NCBI GenBank assembly: GCA_030765045.1
Contig: CM060964.1
Location: forward strand, 152,534,705-152,598,704
DNA: 64,000 nucleotides
From: Tenodera sinensis
Lineage: Eukaryota > Arthropoda > Insecta > Mantodea > Mantidae
Reading direction: 5' to 3'
Shown here in pieces: positions 33,291 through 44,920 of the stretch. The notes under the pieces are model-generated. The model did no database searches and was not told the origin of the DNA. It worked only from the letters and a program-made list of their open reading frames with translations. The position numbers and the translations under genes were made by a program. The stretch's first letter is position 1; each line of letters begins with the position of its first letter.

Positions 33291-34747
33291 TATGTCTAAT
33301 TGTCAAGAGATTGTGAAAGCCTCAGCTTGTACATTTGGAACGTGATATTGAATACTAAAGCCGGTATTTACCTTGGTGACTGAGGGAAACCATGAAACCA
33401 GTTACAGTTTGTCCAGAACGTCCTGACACTCGACATGCGCGAGAGAGGAGAAATTAAGGAGAAGTGACTTGAGTGATGGGGAGCAAGCGAGTGATGTCAG
33501 AGCTCAGACAGTCACGGTGTATGTTTACGTATTGTAAACAATTATTGTGTAGTTATCACAGTGAGAGCGAGTGATACACTGATCCCCACCTCTCTTGTTA
33601 TGTAAGTGGACACGCCTCTTCTATTGCGCATCTATGCTTCAGGAGTGGGGGAGTGTCACGACAATCTGGACAAACTGTAGATCGTACGGTCTGTGGGATT
33701 TTAAACCGGAACCTCCAGAATGCGGGCCACAGACATCCCATTCGGTGTCAACCGTGTTGTTCTAAGAGCTGGTCGTGAATTATTTAACGTCAGTAGCGTT
33801 TAAGCCGGTATACAGATATAATCATTGTGAAAATTCCTACCCTTTGGAGGTCCAAATGCACTTAAGGATTTTATTACTGAACTGAAATAATTGCGGATGA
33901 TGATGTTATTGACATGTGTTCCAATGTTAGCGAATGAAACGTGTCAAGGAGGAATAATTAATTTTGCAAAATTCAAAATTATGTCTCATGTATAACTGTA
34001 AATTGAAAAGTCTGAAATTAAAGTAGGCAATGCTTTTCTTAGAAGCAGCTCACAATTCGTGCAACTTAAGTAAGAAAATTACCTCACTTTATATCTATAT
34101 TCTTTCCATTGTCTACAGCAGAGATGTTCAGCCTCTCTTTGGAGCACCTTACGCAGTGAGCAGCAATACCCCACTCCACTCCTCAGTGGGAGGAAGAGAC
34201 ACTGAATATCCAGTGACGCACACAGAGGATTCCATGGCAGTTTCTAAGTCATACCTTGAATTTTCTGGAAATGTCCTCAGAAGACCTTCATTCTGGGTTA
34301 TTTTTGCATAAGTGGTAAACAGTAAGAGATAGACAAAAGCTTACTAGATAAAAAATGTGGATCTCGTTAAAACGCACAATTTATGTCAAATACTTATTTT
34401 TTCTTTTGAGTGAACCATTTCCGAAATATTCTTTCTGGTTTGTTTGAACTTCCCAATACTTACACTTTTTTCAAATAGGAATATGTTATTCGTTTTTTCA
34501 TTCCTTGGCCTTGCAAAGAGAACGGAATTTCAAAGGCATCGCATAGCAACACGCTCTTAAAACATTTCACTATCGCTTAAAGCCTATAGTATTCCCATAT
34601 TCCCCTTGCACCTATAAGCAAATTAGCAATAATATAATTCCTGAAAATGCATATGTCGATTAAAATGTCGCATATAGAAATACGCATTTGCAAGAATAGT
34701 CTGTATAAGAGTGAGTATAGCTCTAAATATATTTGCGAACCGTTTCT
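33291..34747. other. No gene recognised
   Basis: No motif-bearing frame on either strand. The 93-codon frame at 34,030-34,311 has no family resemblance. Confidence 0.4.
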
Positions 34748-34761
34748 CCGAACTAAACTGT

Positions 34762-34993
34762 CGGTCTGGGTGGCTCAGTTGGTTAGACGCTGGCCTACTG
34801 TTCCCAAGGTCGCGGGTTCAAATCCGGCCCAGGTCGATGGTTTTTAAGTGTGCTTAAAAACGACAGCTCCATGCCAGTAGATTTACTGACATGTAAAAGA
34901 ACTCCTGCGGGACAAAATTCCGGCACACCGGCGACGCTGATGTGATCCTGGCAATTGACAGCGTCGTTAAACAACAAAATAATTTTTTTTTAA
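34762..34993 (+). mobile_element. SINE family A, full-length copy 3
   Basis: It starts TCGGTCTGGGTGGCTCAGTT with an A box (tggctcagttggttagac), has a B box (gggttcaaatccgg), the shared body, and a T-rich tail. It is flanked by a 12-bp duplication with one mismatch, CCGAACTAAACT (34,748-34,759) and CCGAATTAAACT (34,998-35,009). The tRNA-like head lacks perfect pairing at its 3' side here, so this is not a functional tRNA gene. Confidence 0.9.
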
Positions 34994-35382
34994 TTTTCCG
35001 AATTAAACTATACTAAAAGTCGGTCGCAATATGTTATGCGACGATCACTTGGTGGATCTTCTAAGGCCATGCCAAATATTGACTTATTAAACGTAAGCAG
35101 TACCAAAGAAATCACTAATGAATAGACGTTTATCGCATTAGATTTGAAAGTGCTTTCGTAAATCAAATGTAACGTACATGTAACCAAACCGCCACTGCAA
35201 AACAATGTACGGTCAGGGGTTAAAGAGAGGCAAAGTCCGCATATAATGAAATGAGGTAAACTCAAACTCCCCTCTTTCGCAAACGTTGGATATCGCTGGT
35301 CTATAGAGTTCCAATGTTCATTATCATCAGGCAACTTCTTGTGTATTTCAGATTTCAGAGAAATGTCTTCTCATTCGTTAAG

Positions 35383-35384
<2 letters not shown>

Positions 35385-35442
<58 letters not shown>
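35385..35442. repeat. (AT)29 microsatellite
   Basis: Uninterrupted AT dinucleotides. Confidence 0.98.
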
Positions 35443-35445
<3 letters not shown>

Positions 35446-35675
35446 TTTACTTAAGGTTCTTGGGCACGGTTAAATTCATTGATACATTGTGAAATTTAGC
35501 TGCCGGTTACCCGACATATATTTCAGAATCGCAAATAAATGGGTACAAAAGCTGTTAAACATCAAAGGTTCATCACGCAAACAAATAATTCCATACACGT
35601 AAGTACACAAAAACTTCATTACCGGTCTTTTCATAATTTGATGACGTAATCATGGAGTGTGATAATGCTCAACTA

Positions 35676-38508
35676 CAGTGGCGGCTGGTGAACAAAATAA
35701 GGTGTGTGCTACAGTACCGCACAATGATTACACATTTTATATAATTAGTCTTACCTAATGGCGAAATATAAAGTCCATACGGCGCTCCTTTCGGCTGCAG
35801 AACTTATCGATCACCCTGGTATTAAACCCCTCCATGTTAGAAGCGATGCTTTTCTCCATGGACAGCATTGCCAGAGCAGTAAGACGATCCTGTGACATAG
35901 TGTTTCTTAAGAACGTTTTTACGCGTTTTAAGCATGAAAAGCATCTTTCTGGCTCAGAAGTGGTCATTGGCGTTGTGATCAAAATGCTTAGTAAAGTTGT
36001 AACTTCAGAAAACGAATCTTGCAGACGGTTAGAAATTATGTATTGCAATAGTTGCACAGCCCCGTCAATGTTTCTAAAGTCAGGTCTTGCATACAGAACG
36101 CTAAGTTGTGTCTTTAGCATTTTCTTGTTCAGTGTTGTATACGTAGTCACAACAGTTTGAAGTTCATCCTCAGGAAACTGACTTAAAAAGCTGCCAAAGA
36201 ATTTAAGAGTTTAACAGCTTTGCTGCATCGAGATGACTAAGCGACTGAAAACGACATCTAGCTTCCTCGATAATGCGGTCAGACACTTCTTTGGCTTCTA
36301 TTTTTAGACATTCTACCTTCTGGCGTTTGCTCATTGATTCAGATGGAATCACAAATATATCATCGGCTGCCTCTCGAATATCACAGGTGCACTGAATGAA
36401 TGAAGACACAGCATTTTGTACTTTAACAGCCTCAGTTGACCTTGATTGCAGTTGATTATAAAGTACATCAACATGAGGCATTACTCGGTGAAAGAATTTT
36501 AACCATGAAAGGAATTTGCTGTCTTCTAAATAACGCCGAAGCCCATTTGCTTCCAGACAAGTCTTATCATGGGCAGAATTTTCTAACTCCGAAAAGCACT
36601 GCAGCAATTCTTCCTGATTTTCATAAACGACATTAACAGTTCTGGATCTAAAATTCCACCTAGTTGCAGAACCACCAGGAACTCTTCTAGCCACCGCAGA
36701 ATCCAGAGCTGCCAAGCGCTGTGGGGATCTCGAGAAAAAGGCAGGAAAAGCAGAGAGATTAAGAAAAAATATTCTGGCAAACTTATTCTGCGAAGCTGCA
36801 TGTTCCATCACTAAGTTCAGTTGATGTGCATAGCAGTGAATGTACTGCGCATTTGGAAACAGAGATTGTACTTTGGCTTGTACTCCACCAACTGCACCAC
36901 TCATTACTGAAGCTCCATCGTAAGTTTGGGCAATAAGTTTATAACGTTTATCTCTGAATAGTTCATTAAGCACTTTTAATATGCTTTCAGAAATTACTTC
37001 TGCGTTTTGTCCCTCTGATTGCAAAAAAAAACCCAAAATCTCCCATATGGAACACCCTTTTTCTCATTTCTAAATACTAATACAAGCTGGGTCTGATGCG
37101 AAATATCTGTGGTTTCATCTGCCATAACAGCCACAAAATCAGCTTCTTGCATTTCCTCCAGAATCACCTCATGACAGACTTCTAACATACAATCCAAGAG
37201 TTCGTTTTGGATGGTTTTAGAGGTCCATTTGAATATATGGTTTGAGTCCATGTGTTCCTTCACAGCACTATTAATGTTACCTACTAAATCTATAAGTCCT
37301 AAAAACACGCCAGCATTTTCAGAAGATTCAGTCTCATCATGTCCTCTCAAAGCAAGCTCAAATGCACCACAAAACTTTATACAGTCAATTATGTGGGACA
37401 ACACATACCTGTTTTTCTCTACTTATAGATTATGCTTCAGCTTCGCCTCTTGATAAGCACGGTTTAACTGAGTCACAATATTTGTACTACCTAAAGCACT
37501 TAAATTTAGTACATTGTATAAATGTTTTACATTTTGTTTGTTTTTGTTAATAAGAACATTAATATGCCCTAGGTCTGTCACTCCCGTCGTACTCCACGAA
37601 TCACTGTTCCCAAAAAGCAAGCATGGAAAACAGAAAAGAGCATTTCTTTCCTGACATCCACATATCCATGCATGCTCATAACTTTTGAGGTTAAATCGCC
37701 TGGTGTAGGAATTATTTCTCCCTCCTTTTGCAGGTTGCGTGATGTTTAGATTTGGTGTTGCCTCCCTAACTGCTTCACTTGAACTTTTTCTTCTAAGAGT
37801 CCTCCTAGAGAAAGGATAATTTATTAGGCTGTCCACAGAATTCATTTTAGCGTACACAACACAGATATTGCTCAGCACACGAAACTGACGTTCATAACCT
37901 GAGTTTATGGAGTATTTCGCGGTTATTTGTTGTTGTCAAAAATAAGTAGTGCCAACAGAAATTGCTCCACATGTCCAACTTCTGAGAGTTTTATTCTCTC
38001 TGTTGCGTGCAAGGTCTATCACTGGCAACAGATAGTTGTCTCTACACCACATAGATGGCAGAAGTTGCATAACAGCAAGCAAAGTCGTTAGATGACATTG
38101 CAATCCTGCTATCTAGCGACTTTGTACAGAAGCAGCATGAATTCATGTGCTCCACTTCATGAGAGCACAACGCTAGGTAAATTCAACCAATAGGAGAACA
38201 GATTTCAAAATCGTACACCTATGTTTCGCATGCGTGGATTGGTCTACATTCCCTGCAAAGGATTGAAGAATTTTGTAGCACCCAACCACAGATTATACTC
38301 AACGCAGTACCTATCTCGTGTATGTGAGGCGTGCATCATCTTCGCACACAATGAGCAAAGAACACTAGCGCGCGGCATATAAAATAGTGAAAGTGAAAGA
38401 AAATGTGCAATAATAATTGAGTATATGTTTAACACAAAGAAGAAACTATTTTCTGCAAAATAATCATTGTGCTGTAGCACTGTAGCACATATTGATGAGC
38501 CGCGCCTG
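35676..38508 (-). mobile_element. hAT transposon with perfect 8-bp target duplication, 2,833 bp
   Basis: Left terminus CAGTGGCGGCTGGTGAAC; right terminus, read inward, CAGGCGCGGCTCATCAA. The inverted similarity continues inward (GTGCTACAGT, then GCACAATGATTA on both sides). It is flanked by identical CTCAACTA at 35,668-35,675 and 38,509-38,516. The single gene lies on the minus strand with roughly 80 bp at its 3' side and 630 bp at its 5' side. Confidence 0.97.
35755..37878 (-). pseudogene. hAT transposase, nearly intact (ZMYM1/TTF-type)
   Basis: Read 5' to 3' on the minus strand: N-terminal TTF-type zinc finger (HAWICGCQERNALFCFPCLLFG, written here in part as CGCQERNALFCFPC); catalytic block FVAVMADETTDIS (first Asp); YDGASVMSG (second Asp) and HCYAHQLNLVM; GSATRWNFRSR; then the C-terminal dimerisation domain TTSEPERCFSCLKRVKTFLR with the catalytic Glu, and RLTALAMLSMEKSI. 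Three large frames (37,878-37,423; 37,404-36,994; 37,036-36,203) and a C-terminal frame (36,150-35,755) remain, separated by small shifts or stops. This makes it the best preserved coding region in the window, though not functional as it stands. Confidence 0.9.
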
Positions 38509-38516
38509 CTCAACTA

Positions 38517-38994
38517 TGTGGAGTACTTTCAATACGAAGATTCTAGATGGATATTGCGAATTATGGATGTAAAAATGTCTCCGGTGAGGAAAGGATTAAT
38601 TTTTTCCTGTCTCCCATAAATATAGTTGCGTGACCACGTTATCTTTCTCGAACTTCCTTATTAGCGTGCATTCCTTATCTGTTAAGGAACATCCGGCGTC
38701 CTCAGTTTTTACTATGAACACTTTCAAAATGTTGAATATGATTACTTTTTATACTCTAACACTCTAAAACTACATGTCTTAGATTATTTCAATTTAAATA
38801 AATGCGCTCGTAATTTATTACAAGAAAATTAAATAAGAAAAAAGGGGTACGTGATAGGAACTTTTGAATTTAATGTTAGCAGACTGCAAATACTCAAACA
38901 ATGAAACATGTGAGGCGGGAATTTGTGACAGTATTAATTGAACATGTATTAATTTATTAGTGTAAGTTTGTGACAGTACTAATTGAACATAGTA
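38517..38994. other. No gene; short duplicated word before a Tigger end
   Basis: A 20-bp word TGACAGTATTAATTGAACAT (38,926-38,945) recurs with one change at 38,971-38,990. No coding sequence was seen. Confidence 0.5.
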
Positions 38995-39475
38995 CAGTAA
39001 AACTCGCCTAAAACGGAACGCGATCGTTCCAGTAATATTTTTCCGTTTTCACGGTTTTCCATCTTACAAAGGGCTGTACATATTTCAGTTAAACAGAGTA
39101 CAAAAATATAATTGTATAGAATTAAACTGAAGGAATAATTTAAAATAAAATTCTGCAGATAAAAAAATAGGTTCACTTGTATGTTTTGCTGTGTTTTCAA
39201 GTTACATGGCATATATAATTGCAGTTCCTCCATTAGTTTCTTTTCCCCCACATATCCGTCAAAGTGCACTGTCGCGACTTCTTCACAAGAGAACGCTCTA
39301 TGATCTTCCTTGCATCCTGCATCAGCTCCAGGAGTTCTGGAACATTCTTGGAAGTTGCAAATTTCTGAAGGTCACTCACAACAAATGTGAGTAATGCTTC
39401 TCTAAAAGTGCGTATTTCTGGTTCCTTTTCGTTGGCTTCGTCGTCGTCCACCCACATGCAGAAGTATCGGGTGTC
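38995..39475 (-). mobile_element. pogo/Tigger element, 3' end only
   Basis: The terminus CAGTAAAACTCGCCTAAAAC at 38,995, preceded by TA (38,993-38,994), looks like a pogo/Tigger inverted repeat. The adjoining minus-strand frame is a pogo-type C-terminus. The other end and the catalytic part are missing. Confidence 0.65.
39233..39457 (-). pseudogene. pogo/Tigger transposase C-terminal fragment
   Basis: The frame MWVDDDEANEKEPEIRTFRE, ALLTFVVSDLQKF, VPELLELMQDARKIIERSLV, KKSRQCTLTDMWGKRN ends like jerky/Tigger proteins: an acidic stretch, then alternating A..L helices, then KKxRQxxLTDxF/W. It stops 238 bp from the terminal repeat. No CENP-B-like DNA-binding or DDE core is present upstream. Confidence 0.6.
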
Positions 39476-39786
39476 ATTCTTGGGAAAAATGTTAACTTAG
39501 GCAGGGCAGAAAAAGACGCCAACGAAGCGAGTTGTAATCTAGCATTCCGAGAGAGCGGTCACATTTACCGCGAGATGGTACAAACAATAGTATGGTGAAC
39601 CCAGTGGATGTAATTGTTTAACAAGTCTGTGTAATGTTCGGTTTACGTGTAATATAGATTATGGAGTGTCCGAATTGAATGCCTAATGTGCTTTTCAAAT
39701 GGGAAGAGTTCTCATCTGCAGCCAATGAGATACGTTTACGTGCACAGCGTTGCAAGCTCATTACCCCCACTCTTTTCATATTTCCT

Positions 39787-39808
39787 TCTCTCTCTCTCTC
39801 TCTCTCTC
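39787..39808. repeat. (TC)11 microsatellite
   Basis: Pure TC dinucleotides. Confidence 0.95.
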
Positions 39809-39963
39809 GCACACTGACCTAGTTCGTGCAAGTCTACCTGGCACTATAGGAGTTTTCACGTTATGAAGGCACAATGGCTCTTATGGAGAATCAGCGCGGC
39901 GTTGCCACGTATTTTGAGCCACTGTGATTACAGCGTTTTTGCTCACAACCAGGTTTCTTATTA

Positions 39964-39964
<1 letters not shown>

Positions 39965-40050
<86 letters not shown>

Positions 40051-40065
40051 GTTGTTGTTGTTATT
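39965..40065. repeat. (ATT)n microsatellite
   Basis: ATT triplets to about 40,050, then GTT triplets. The poly-Tyr and poly-Ile frames across it are artefacts. Confidence 0.97.
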
Positions 40066-40087
40066 ATAACCATCATCATCATACGCG

Positions 40088-40124
40088 TAAGAATTGTTTT
40101 TTGCTCGCCACTTTTAATAATTTC
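40088..40124 (-). repeat. 37-bp duplicate of the 5' end of the neighbouring transposase gene
   Basis: Matches 41,811-41,847 with one mismatch, in the same orientation. It encodes the same EIIKSGExKTIL segment on the minus strand. It sits against the ATT/CAT microsatellite, so it is a fragment of a second copy or a local duplication. Confidence 0.8.
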
Positions 40125-40128
40125 GGCA

Positions 40129-40480
40129 GATTTTCCCGCACATCTGGGAACCACCCTTACCTATGTGTCGTTAACCCCTTAGGCCGGAAGGAAATACCGT
40201 TAGGTTGTGTCTTTGTTTCCCCGTATGCCTTCCCGTCTCTGGTAAAACCCCTGTTATGAGTGCTTGCAAAGATGCATGTACCTATGTACATGGTTATAGA
40301 ACTACCACGCTGTATATATTTAATTTATAATTGCACAAATGCCATTTATTGCAAGGAAAGTTTTAAATAATTATTATATATTTTTCAGTTAATTTCTAGT
40401 AATATGCCTCAATTTATTGCACTCTCTTAATAACTGTCAGCACTTTCATTTGACCTAAATATAATACATGTAATGTTACC
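40129..40480. other. No gene recognised
   Basis: AT-rich 3' flank of the following transposase gene. Confidence 0.4.
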
Positions 40481-41892
40481 TTAATCGGACATGGATTCAA
40501 CACCCAAAGAGGAGTCCTGGTTGGTCTGTTCACTGTCCTCACAATAACTGGAGTCACTGCTGGGTGAACTGCTGGTTAACCTAATGATTAGAGGCTCGAT
40601 ATCATCCTGTAGCTGATCTGCTTTCCACATATCGTCTTCTATCCCTTCAACGTGTTTGCAGTAATTTAACCACTGATTTTGGGTGACTGATTCAAAACCA
40701 TTGTCTATTAAACGTCCCATCTCCTTCTGCTTAAATGTAATGTTATGTTGCCCAACATGTCCCTTTACCTGTCTCCATACCATTTCTATAGAATTTAATT
40801 CGCAATGATACGGAGGCAACAATTACTCCATGTTCTTCTGCAATCGAGTCTATAACAGTGGCACTATAATTATCTCGCACAGAATTCACAATAGTCAGCA
40901 ATTCTCTTTTAAGGCAATCACCCGAGTAGGGGATATGTTTTGATACCAGCCAATGTTTTATGTCTTCCTTACGGGATTTTGTAGTTGGAAGAGTCTCTAC
41001 TTTTCTACCATGGTAGGAGGCATTGCCCATAACAATGACTGTTCCCGGTTCTATATTGGGCAATAGTTGGTTCCTGAACCACTGTTCAAAACTGTCGCTG
41101 TCCATTTCATCCTGATAATCAGCAGAACCTTTTTTCGCCAAGAAGACAAGTTTTGCACCCTGTACAAATCCCATAGTACCACCGGCATGCAACATTACAA
41201 ATCGTGGTCCGCGAGCAGTAGGTGCTTTAAGACCAGTGGATAAACCGGCCAAAAGCGCTTCTTTAGGAGTTTTTATTGCCCTATCCTTCCAAACTTTTGA
41301 TACAGTGTGCCCTACATTTACCCAACTTTCATCAAGGTGCACGATTTTCCTTCCCTCTTTCCTGAATTGTTTTCTTTTCCGTAAATAGGAATGCCGCCAT
41401 ACTAAAATATCACTTTTCTCAATCATAGCGATTTATTTCCTCTCTTTTCAAAATCAAATCCCATTTCCTTCACTAAGCGATAAAAGGTTGAATATTTAAA
41501 ATTTGGCAAGTCCTCATCCTCATTGACCGTTTTCAACATTAACAGAATTGTAGGGGGAATATTTTGAAACAGAAATTCCTGAAATTTGCGTCGTATAGAA
41601 CTGCGCACAAAATAATATTTCACCTCCCTGCTGGTTTTGTATAATGTACTGTTTGTCTTCTTTTCCGCGGTGTAGTGAAAGGACCCTTTTTACATTCTTT
41701 TCTTAATCTAAAAAATGTACGCCTACTCACACCAGTCGCCTTATAAAGTTCACTAACAATAAACGAGTCACTGTGTCCGGGGTTCTTTTCCTTTAAATAA
41801 TCATACACCCTAAGAATTGTTTTTCGCTCGCCACTTTTAATAATTTCTCCTTTTCTTCTGTGATCCATTCCACACTCATCACTTAACTGCAA
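40481..41892 (-). pseudogene. Tc1/IS630-like DDE transposase, copy 1
   Basis: On the minus strand four overlapping frames follow one another: 41,892-41,620 (helix-turn-helix, VYDYLKEKNPGHSDSFIVSE, TGVSRRTFFRLRKECKKG), 41,623-41,423 (IRRKFQEFLFQNIPPTILLM, FYRLVKEMGFDFEKRGN), 41,426-40,743 (IVHLDESWVNVGHTVSKVW with the first Asp; LHAGGTMGFVQGAKLVF; DSFEQWFRNQLLPNIEPGTV; VIVMGNASYHGR) and 40,822-40,481 (LPPYHCELNSIEMVWRQVKG with the final Glu; acidic tail). The layout fits the arthropod Tc1/IS630-related DDE group. The second catalytic Asp, expected before NASYH, is Gly. Short shifts separate the frames, so it is not functional. Confidence 0.8.
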
Positions 41893-42986
41893 TGCACACG
41901 ATTACCAGATAACTTCTAAAACTCGTTTACACCTCAGATCCCCGAAACCTATTGGAAACCGCCACTGAAGTACAATCACTTATCGGCCCTTTAACTGTCA
42001 CACATCTGGTTTCCATCATCTGCAAGACAGGAGAACCGGGTGTTGTTGGCCGTGTGCTTGGTGCGCTAAAAACATTTTCCTTTAAATGGTGATTTATGGA
42101 TGGCTTGTTACTGGAGATGATCAATATTTATATAAAAAATAATTTCGTTATTTCCTTGACAACTTTGTCGCTGGAAGTTTTTACGTGGACTTACAGAACG
42201 AGAATTAGCCAGCGACATTTTCCACTGTATAAACGAAGAATCCTAACACTTTGTTTTAAACTTTATTTTTTTTAAAAAAATATGTTTAGACATATTGGTA
42301 TAATCTAAACACTAACGTGGCCTATAAAAGCAAGCAAATAATCCAGATTTTTTTTCATTGCAATTATTTCGGTTTAAAACCATGTTTAAACGTGCAGAGC
42401 GAGAAAGATGTTAACAAATCTGCTTTCAACAAAATTTTACATTTTATTATTTTAAAAAATGTATAATTGCATAAAAGGTTTATCGTGCATACCATAGTAT
42501 TCTTCGACACATTTTACACCGAAATGCATGTTCATACTTTATCTTAGTCACATTTGAAAACACGCAAATTTGGCAACGGCGCACCTGATTCTTCCATAAG
42601 AATAACATGGTCCATAAGAGCCCGTTTTGCCTTCATGATGTGAAAATAGATATAGAAGTAATGTGATATCGCAAGCTCCACTTAAGGGGAAAGCAATATG
42701 ACAACACAGCAGGACTCCGATTGGTTGCCGGCCTGGAGACGTTCAAGGACAAACTCGTTCCCACTTGAAAAGCATAATAATTATTTCCACAACATGCTAT
42801 TGTAGCGCCAGAACACTTCCAAAATTCCTAGCTTTCTTTCCCGCCACCACCTGACTAGAGATACTAGTTCAACTGCCGAGCAGATCCAGGCAAATCCAAC
42901 CCACAACTTATACCTAATATAATAAACAAGGCGCCATCGTTAAGTACACTGTATAAATCAAGCCACAGTCCACCGCATGCAAATGT
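41893..42986. other. No gene; probably includes the 5' LTR of Gypsy-2
   Basis: AT-rich. The part just before 42,987 should be the LTR that goes with the primer-binding site. I could not recognise its left edge or a matching LTR downstream. Confidence 0.35.
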
Positions 42987-43005
42987 TGGAGCCCCAACGT
43001 GGGGC
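42987..43005 (+). promoter_or_regulatory. Primer-binding site of Gypsy-2, tRNA-Lys-like
   Basis: TGGAGCCCCAACGTGGGGC closely resembles the tRNA-Lys(1,2)-type primer site TGGCGCCCAACGTGGGGC known from retroelements. It also forms a perfect 6-bp hairpin (GCCCCA / TGGGGC). Confidence 0.65.
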
Positions 43006-43029
43006 ATGATAATGATAATAAAATAAGAG

Positions 43030-43442
43030 TAACGAACAGCAGAAATAAAAGTGGTTCAACAGTGGAAGGAGTTAGTGCACAAACCGTGTAATATAACATC
43101 AGAACTTCAGGGAACATGTAACACTACAGGGAACATCTTGCCATTCAAGGAACGTCTAGAACTTCAGAAGAGAGGAGCACAAACACTGGACAGCGACATA
43201 GGAGCCTTTCATGGAACTGAACTTCAGCAAGATGACACAAGTCCTCGTTACAAGGTCAGACCAAAAGCTTATTTATCCAGGTCTAAAGGGTTAGAAAAAC
43301 TGGCTCTGTTGCCTGAGAGACATTTATAACGGTAAAGTGTATAAATGCCTTTGCGAAGTGGTAAAATTAAGGATAGTCAGTCAGACAACATAGCAAATAT
43401 AGGCAATAGGGATAATAAAGTTGTATGCAGGTAGATGATAAT
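43030..43442 (+). pseudogene. Gypsy-2 gag, N-terminal part
   Basis: An open frame (43,051-43,329) directly downstream of the primer site. It shows no clear motif, and the gag assignment rests on position. It is followed by the hAT insertion at 43,443, after which gag-like coiled coil appears. Confidence 0.35.
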
Positions 43443-44920
43443 TAGGGCCCGGAAGTTCATGCATTTACATATTTCTTTTCCTCTGTTATAACAATTCTGG
43501 TAAGCAATGTGCACGAATCATAAGTTTATAAGCTTATTAAACCCAATTTTATGTTGCATATAAACGCATATTTCGCTTTTTCTGATAAAACTTCATATTT
43601 CTATAATTTTAATATTTTATGGCATGAAACCGTCTTTTTTCCCATGCAAGACTAGAAATGTTGCAACTCCCAACTGAGCCGCTTGTAAATGGAGAAGAGC
43701 GGGAAAAAAAGGAACGAGCCTAAGCAAAAGCGATTGGGGCGGTGTTCAGAGAACAAACTAGATCAATTTTCTTCCGATTTATGTGGAGCAATTTTACCAT
43801 GAGATGGACCGCTTTGGAAAGTTACTAATCGTAATTTGAGGAACTTTCTTCATAAATATACCACACATAATGTACCTGACGAAAAACTTATATCAGCAGT
43901 GTGTACGACAATGTTGTATCAAGAATGTAAAATAAACTGGAAAATTAATTTATTTGGGTTTCCATAGATGAAATAAGAGTCTGAAGGTAGATTTATTGCA
44001 AATTTAATAGTTAGTGCCCTTAACAACGGTACCATTTTTCTTAATGTGATAAATTTGAAGGTCACAAATAATGTAACAATAATTCAATCTGTAACCGATT
44101 CTTTAAAATTGTGTACTTTGGTCAGACGGAGTCAAGTATGATAGGTGCTTTTATTCGTCATGATTAAATCAGAACGCACATTGAATGGTATTTTCCGTAA
44201 TTTAATACATTTAACGTGCCTCGTACACGCACTCTACCGTATTTTTTCCACAAATACGTGCAAAATTTACTTAAGTAAATGTAGTAAAAAGCGTTTTTTT
44301 TAGAAATCCCCATCGAGAGTTCAGTTATTTAGGTCCTCAGTTCTACTTCCTCCTGCACCAGTATTAGCAAGATGGGGAACGTGGGTTGATGCTATCCTCT
44401 AAGGAAGCACTCAAAGTATTTCAAGAAACAACATTCAACTTATATTCTGTTTCCGGTAGTGTAGAAAAAATACTAAAGAACAAATTGAGGAGTGTAATAT
44501 AAAAAATCCTGGATGTGAACAGATATGTAAAATTGGAGACAATATAAATGGAAACACTACCATTAGCTTACACCAAAATACCTTTTACTGCGAACCAGTT
44601 ACCATCGTTCAAGCATGCGCCAGTATCATCCTGTGATGTAGGGAGGAATTTCTCAAGATATAAATTCACCTTCAGAGATGATGGGCATTCTTTCAAGTTT
44701 GTAAAGTTCCTTCACGTGACTGTTGTGAACTGCAATTCGTTGCTTCTTTTGGGCAATGAATAAGAAGTTTAAGTTAAATTTTATCTCTCTTTGTTTATAG
44801 TGAAGAATGTTACAAAGCATATTTTACGTGTGTATGGAATATTAAATGCATTTATTAGCATATTTTCAAGTTTTTAGAGCACATTTCATAGCTTTTTAGG
44901 GTATGAACTTCCGGGCCCTA
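43443..44920 (+). mobile_element. hAT element with CGGBP1-type transposase, 1,478 bp
   Basis: Terminal inverted repeats TAGGGCCCGGAAGTTCATGC and, from the right, TAGGGCCCGGAAGTTCATAC. A perfect 8-bp duplication ATGATAAT lies at 43,435-43,442 and 44,921-44,928. It carries a decayed plus-strand transposase and sits in Gypsy-2 gag. Confidence 0.97.
43740..44763 (+). pseudogene. Decayed hAT transposase (CGGBP1-like group)
   Basis: Reading across stops and shifts: LDQFSSDLCGAILP, DGPLWKVTNRNLRNFLHKYT, THNVPDEKLISAVC (43,740-43,910); ESEGRFIANLIVSALNNGTI (43,980-44,040), which corresponds to the segment after the first catalytic Asp; THLTCLVHALYRIF-like sequence near 44,205-44,245; KSPSRVQLFRSSVLLPPAPV, LARWGTWVDAI (44,310-44,400) for the RWGTW block; and finally the frame 44,548-44,763 with FKHAPVSSCDVGRNFSRYKF, the dimerisation block (normally DVERSFSxYK). 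The order matches the hAT proteins related to CGGBP1. Many stops make it a relic. Confidence 0.75.

Noticed and set aside
32555..33316. Repeated Cys-containing peptides, up to 161 residues
   Set aside because: Translation of the 70-bp tandem repeat. The unit length is not a multiple of 3 and frames occur on both strands.
34762..34840. A functional tRNA gene
   Set aside because: A and B boxes are present but the body, tail, target duplication and other copies show it is a SINE head.
39891..40259. Poly-Ile and poly-Tyr frames
   Set aside because: Translation of the ATT microsatellite.
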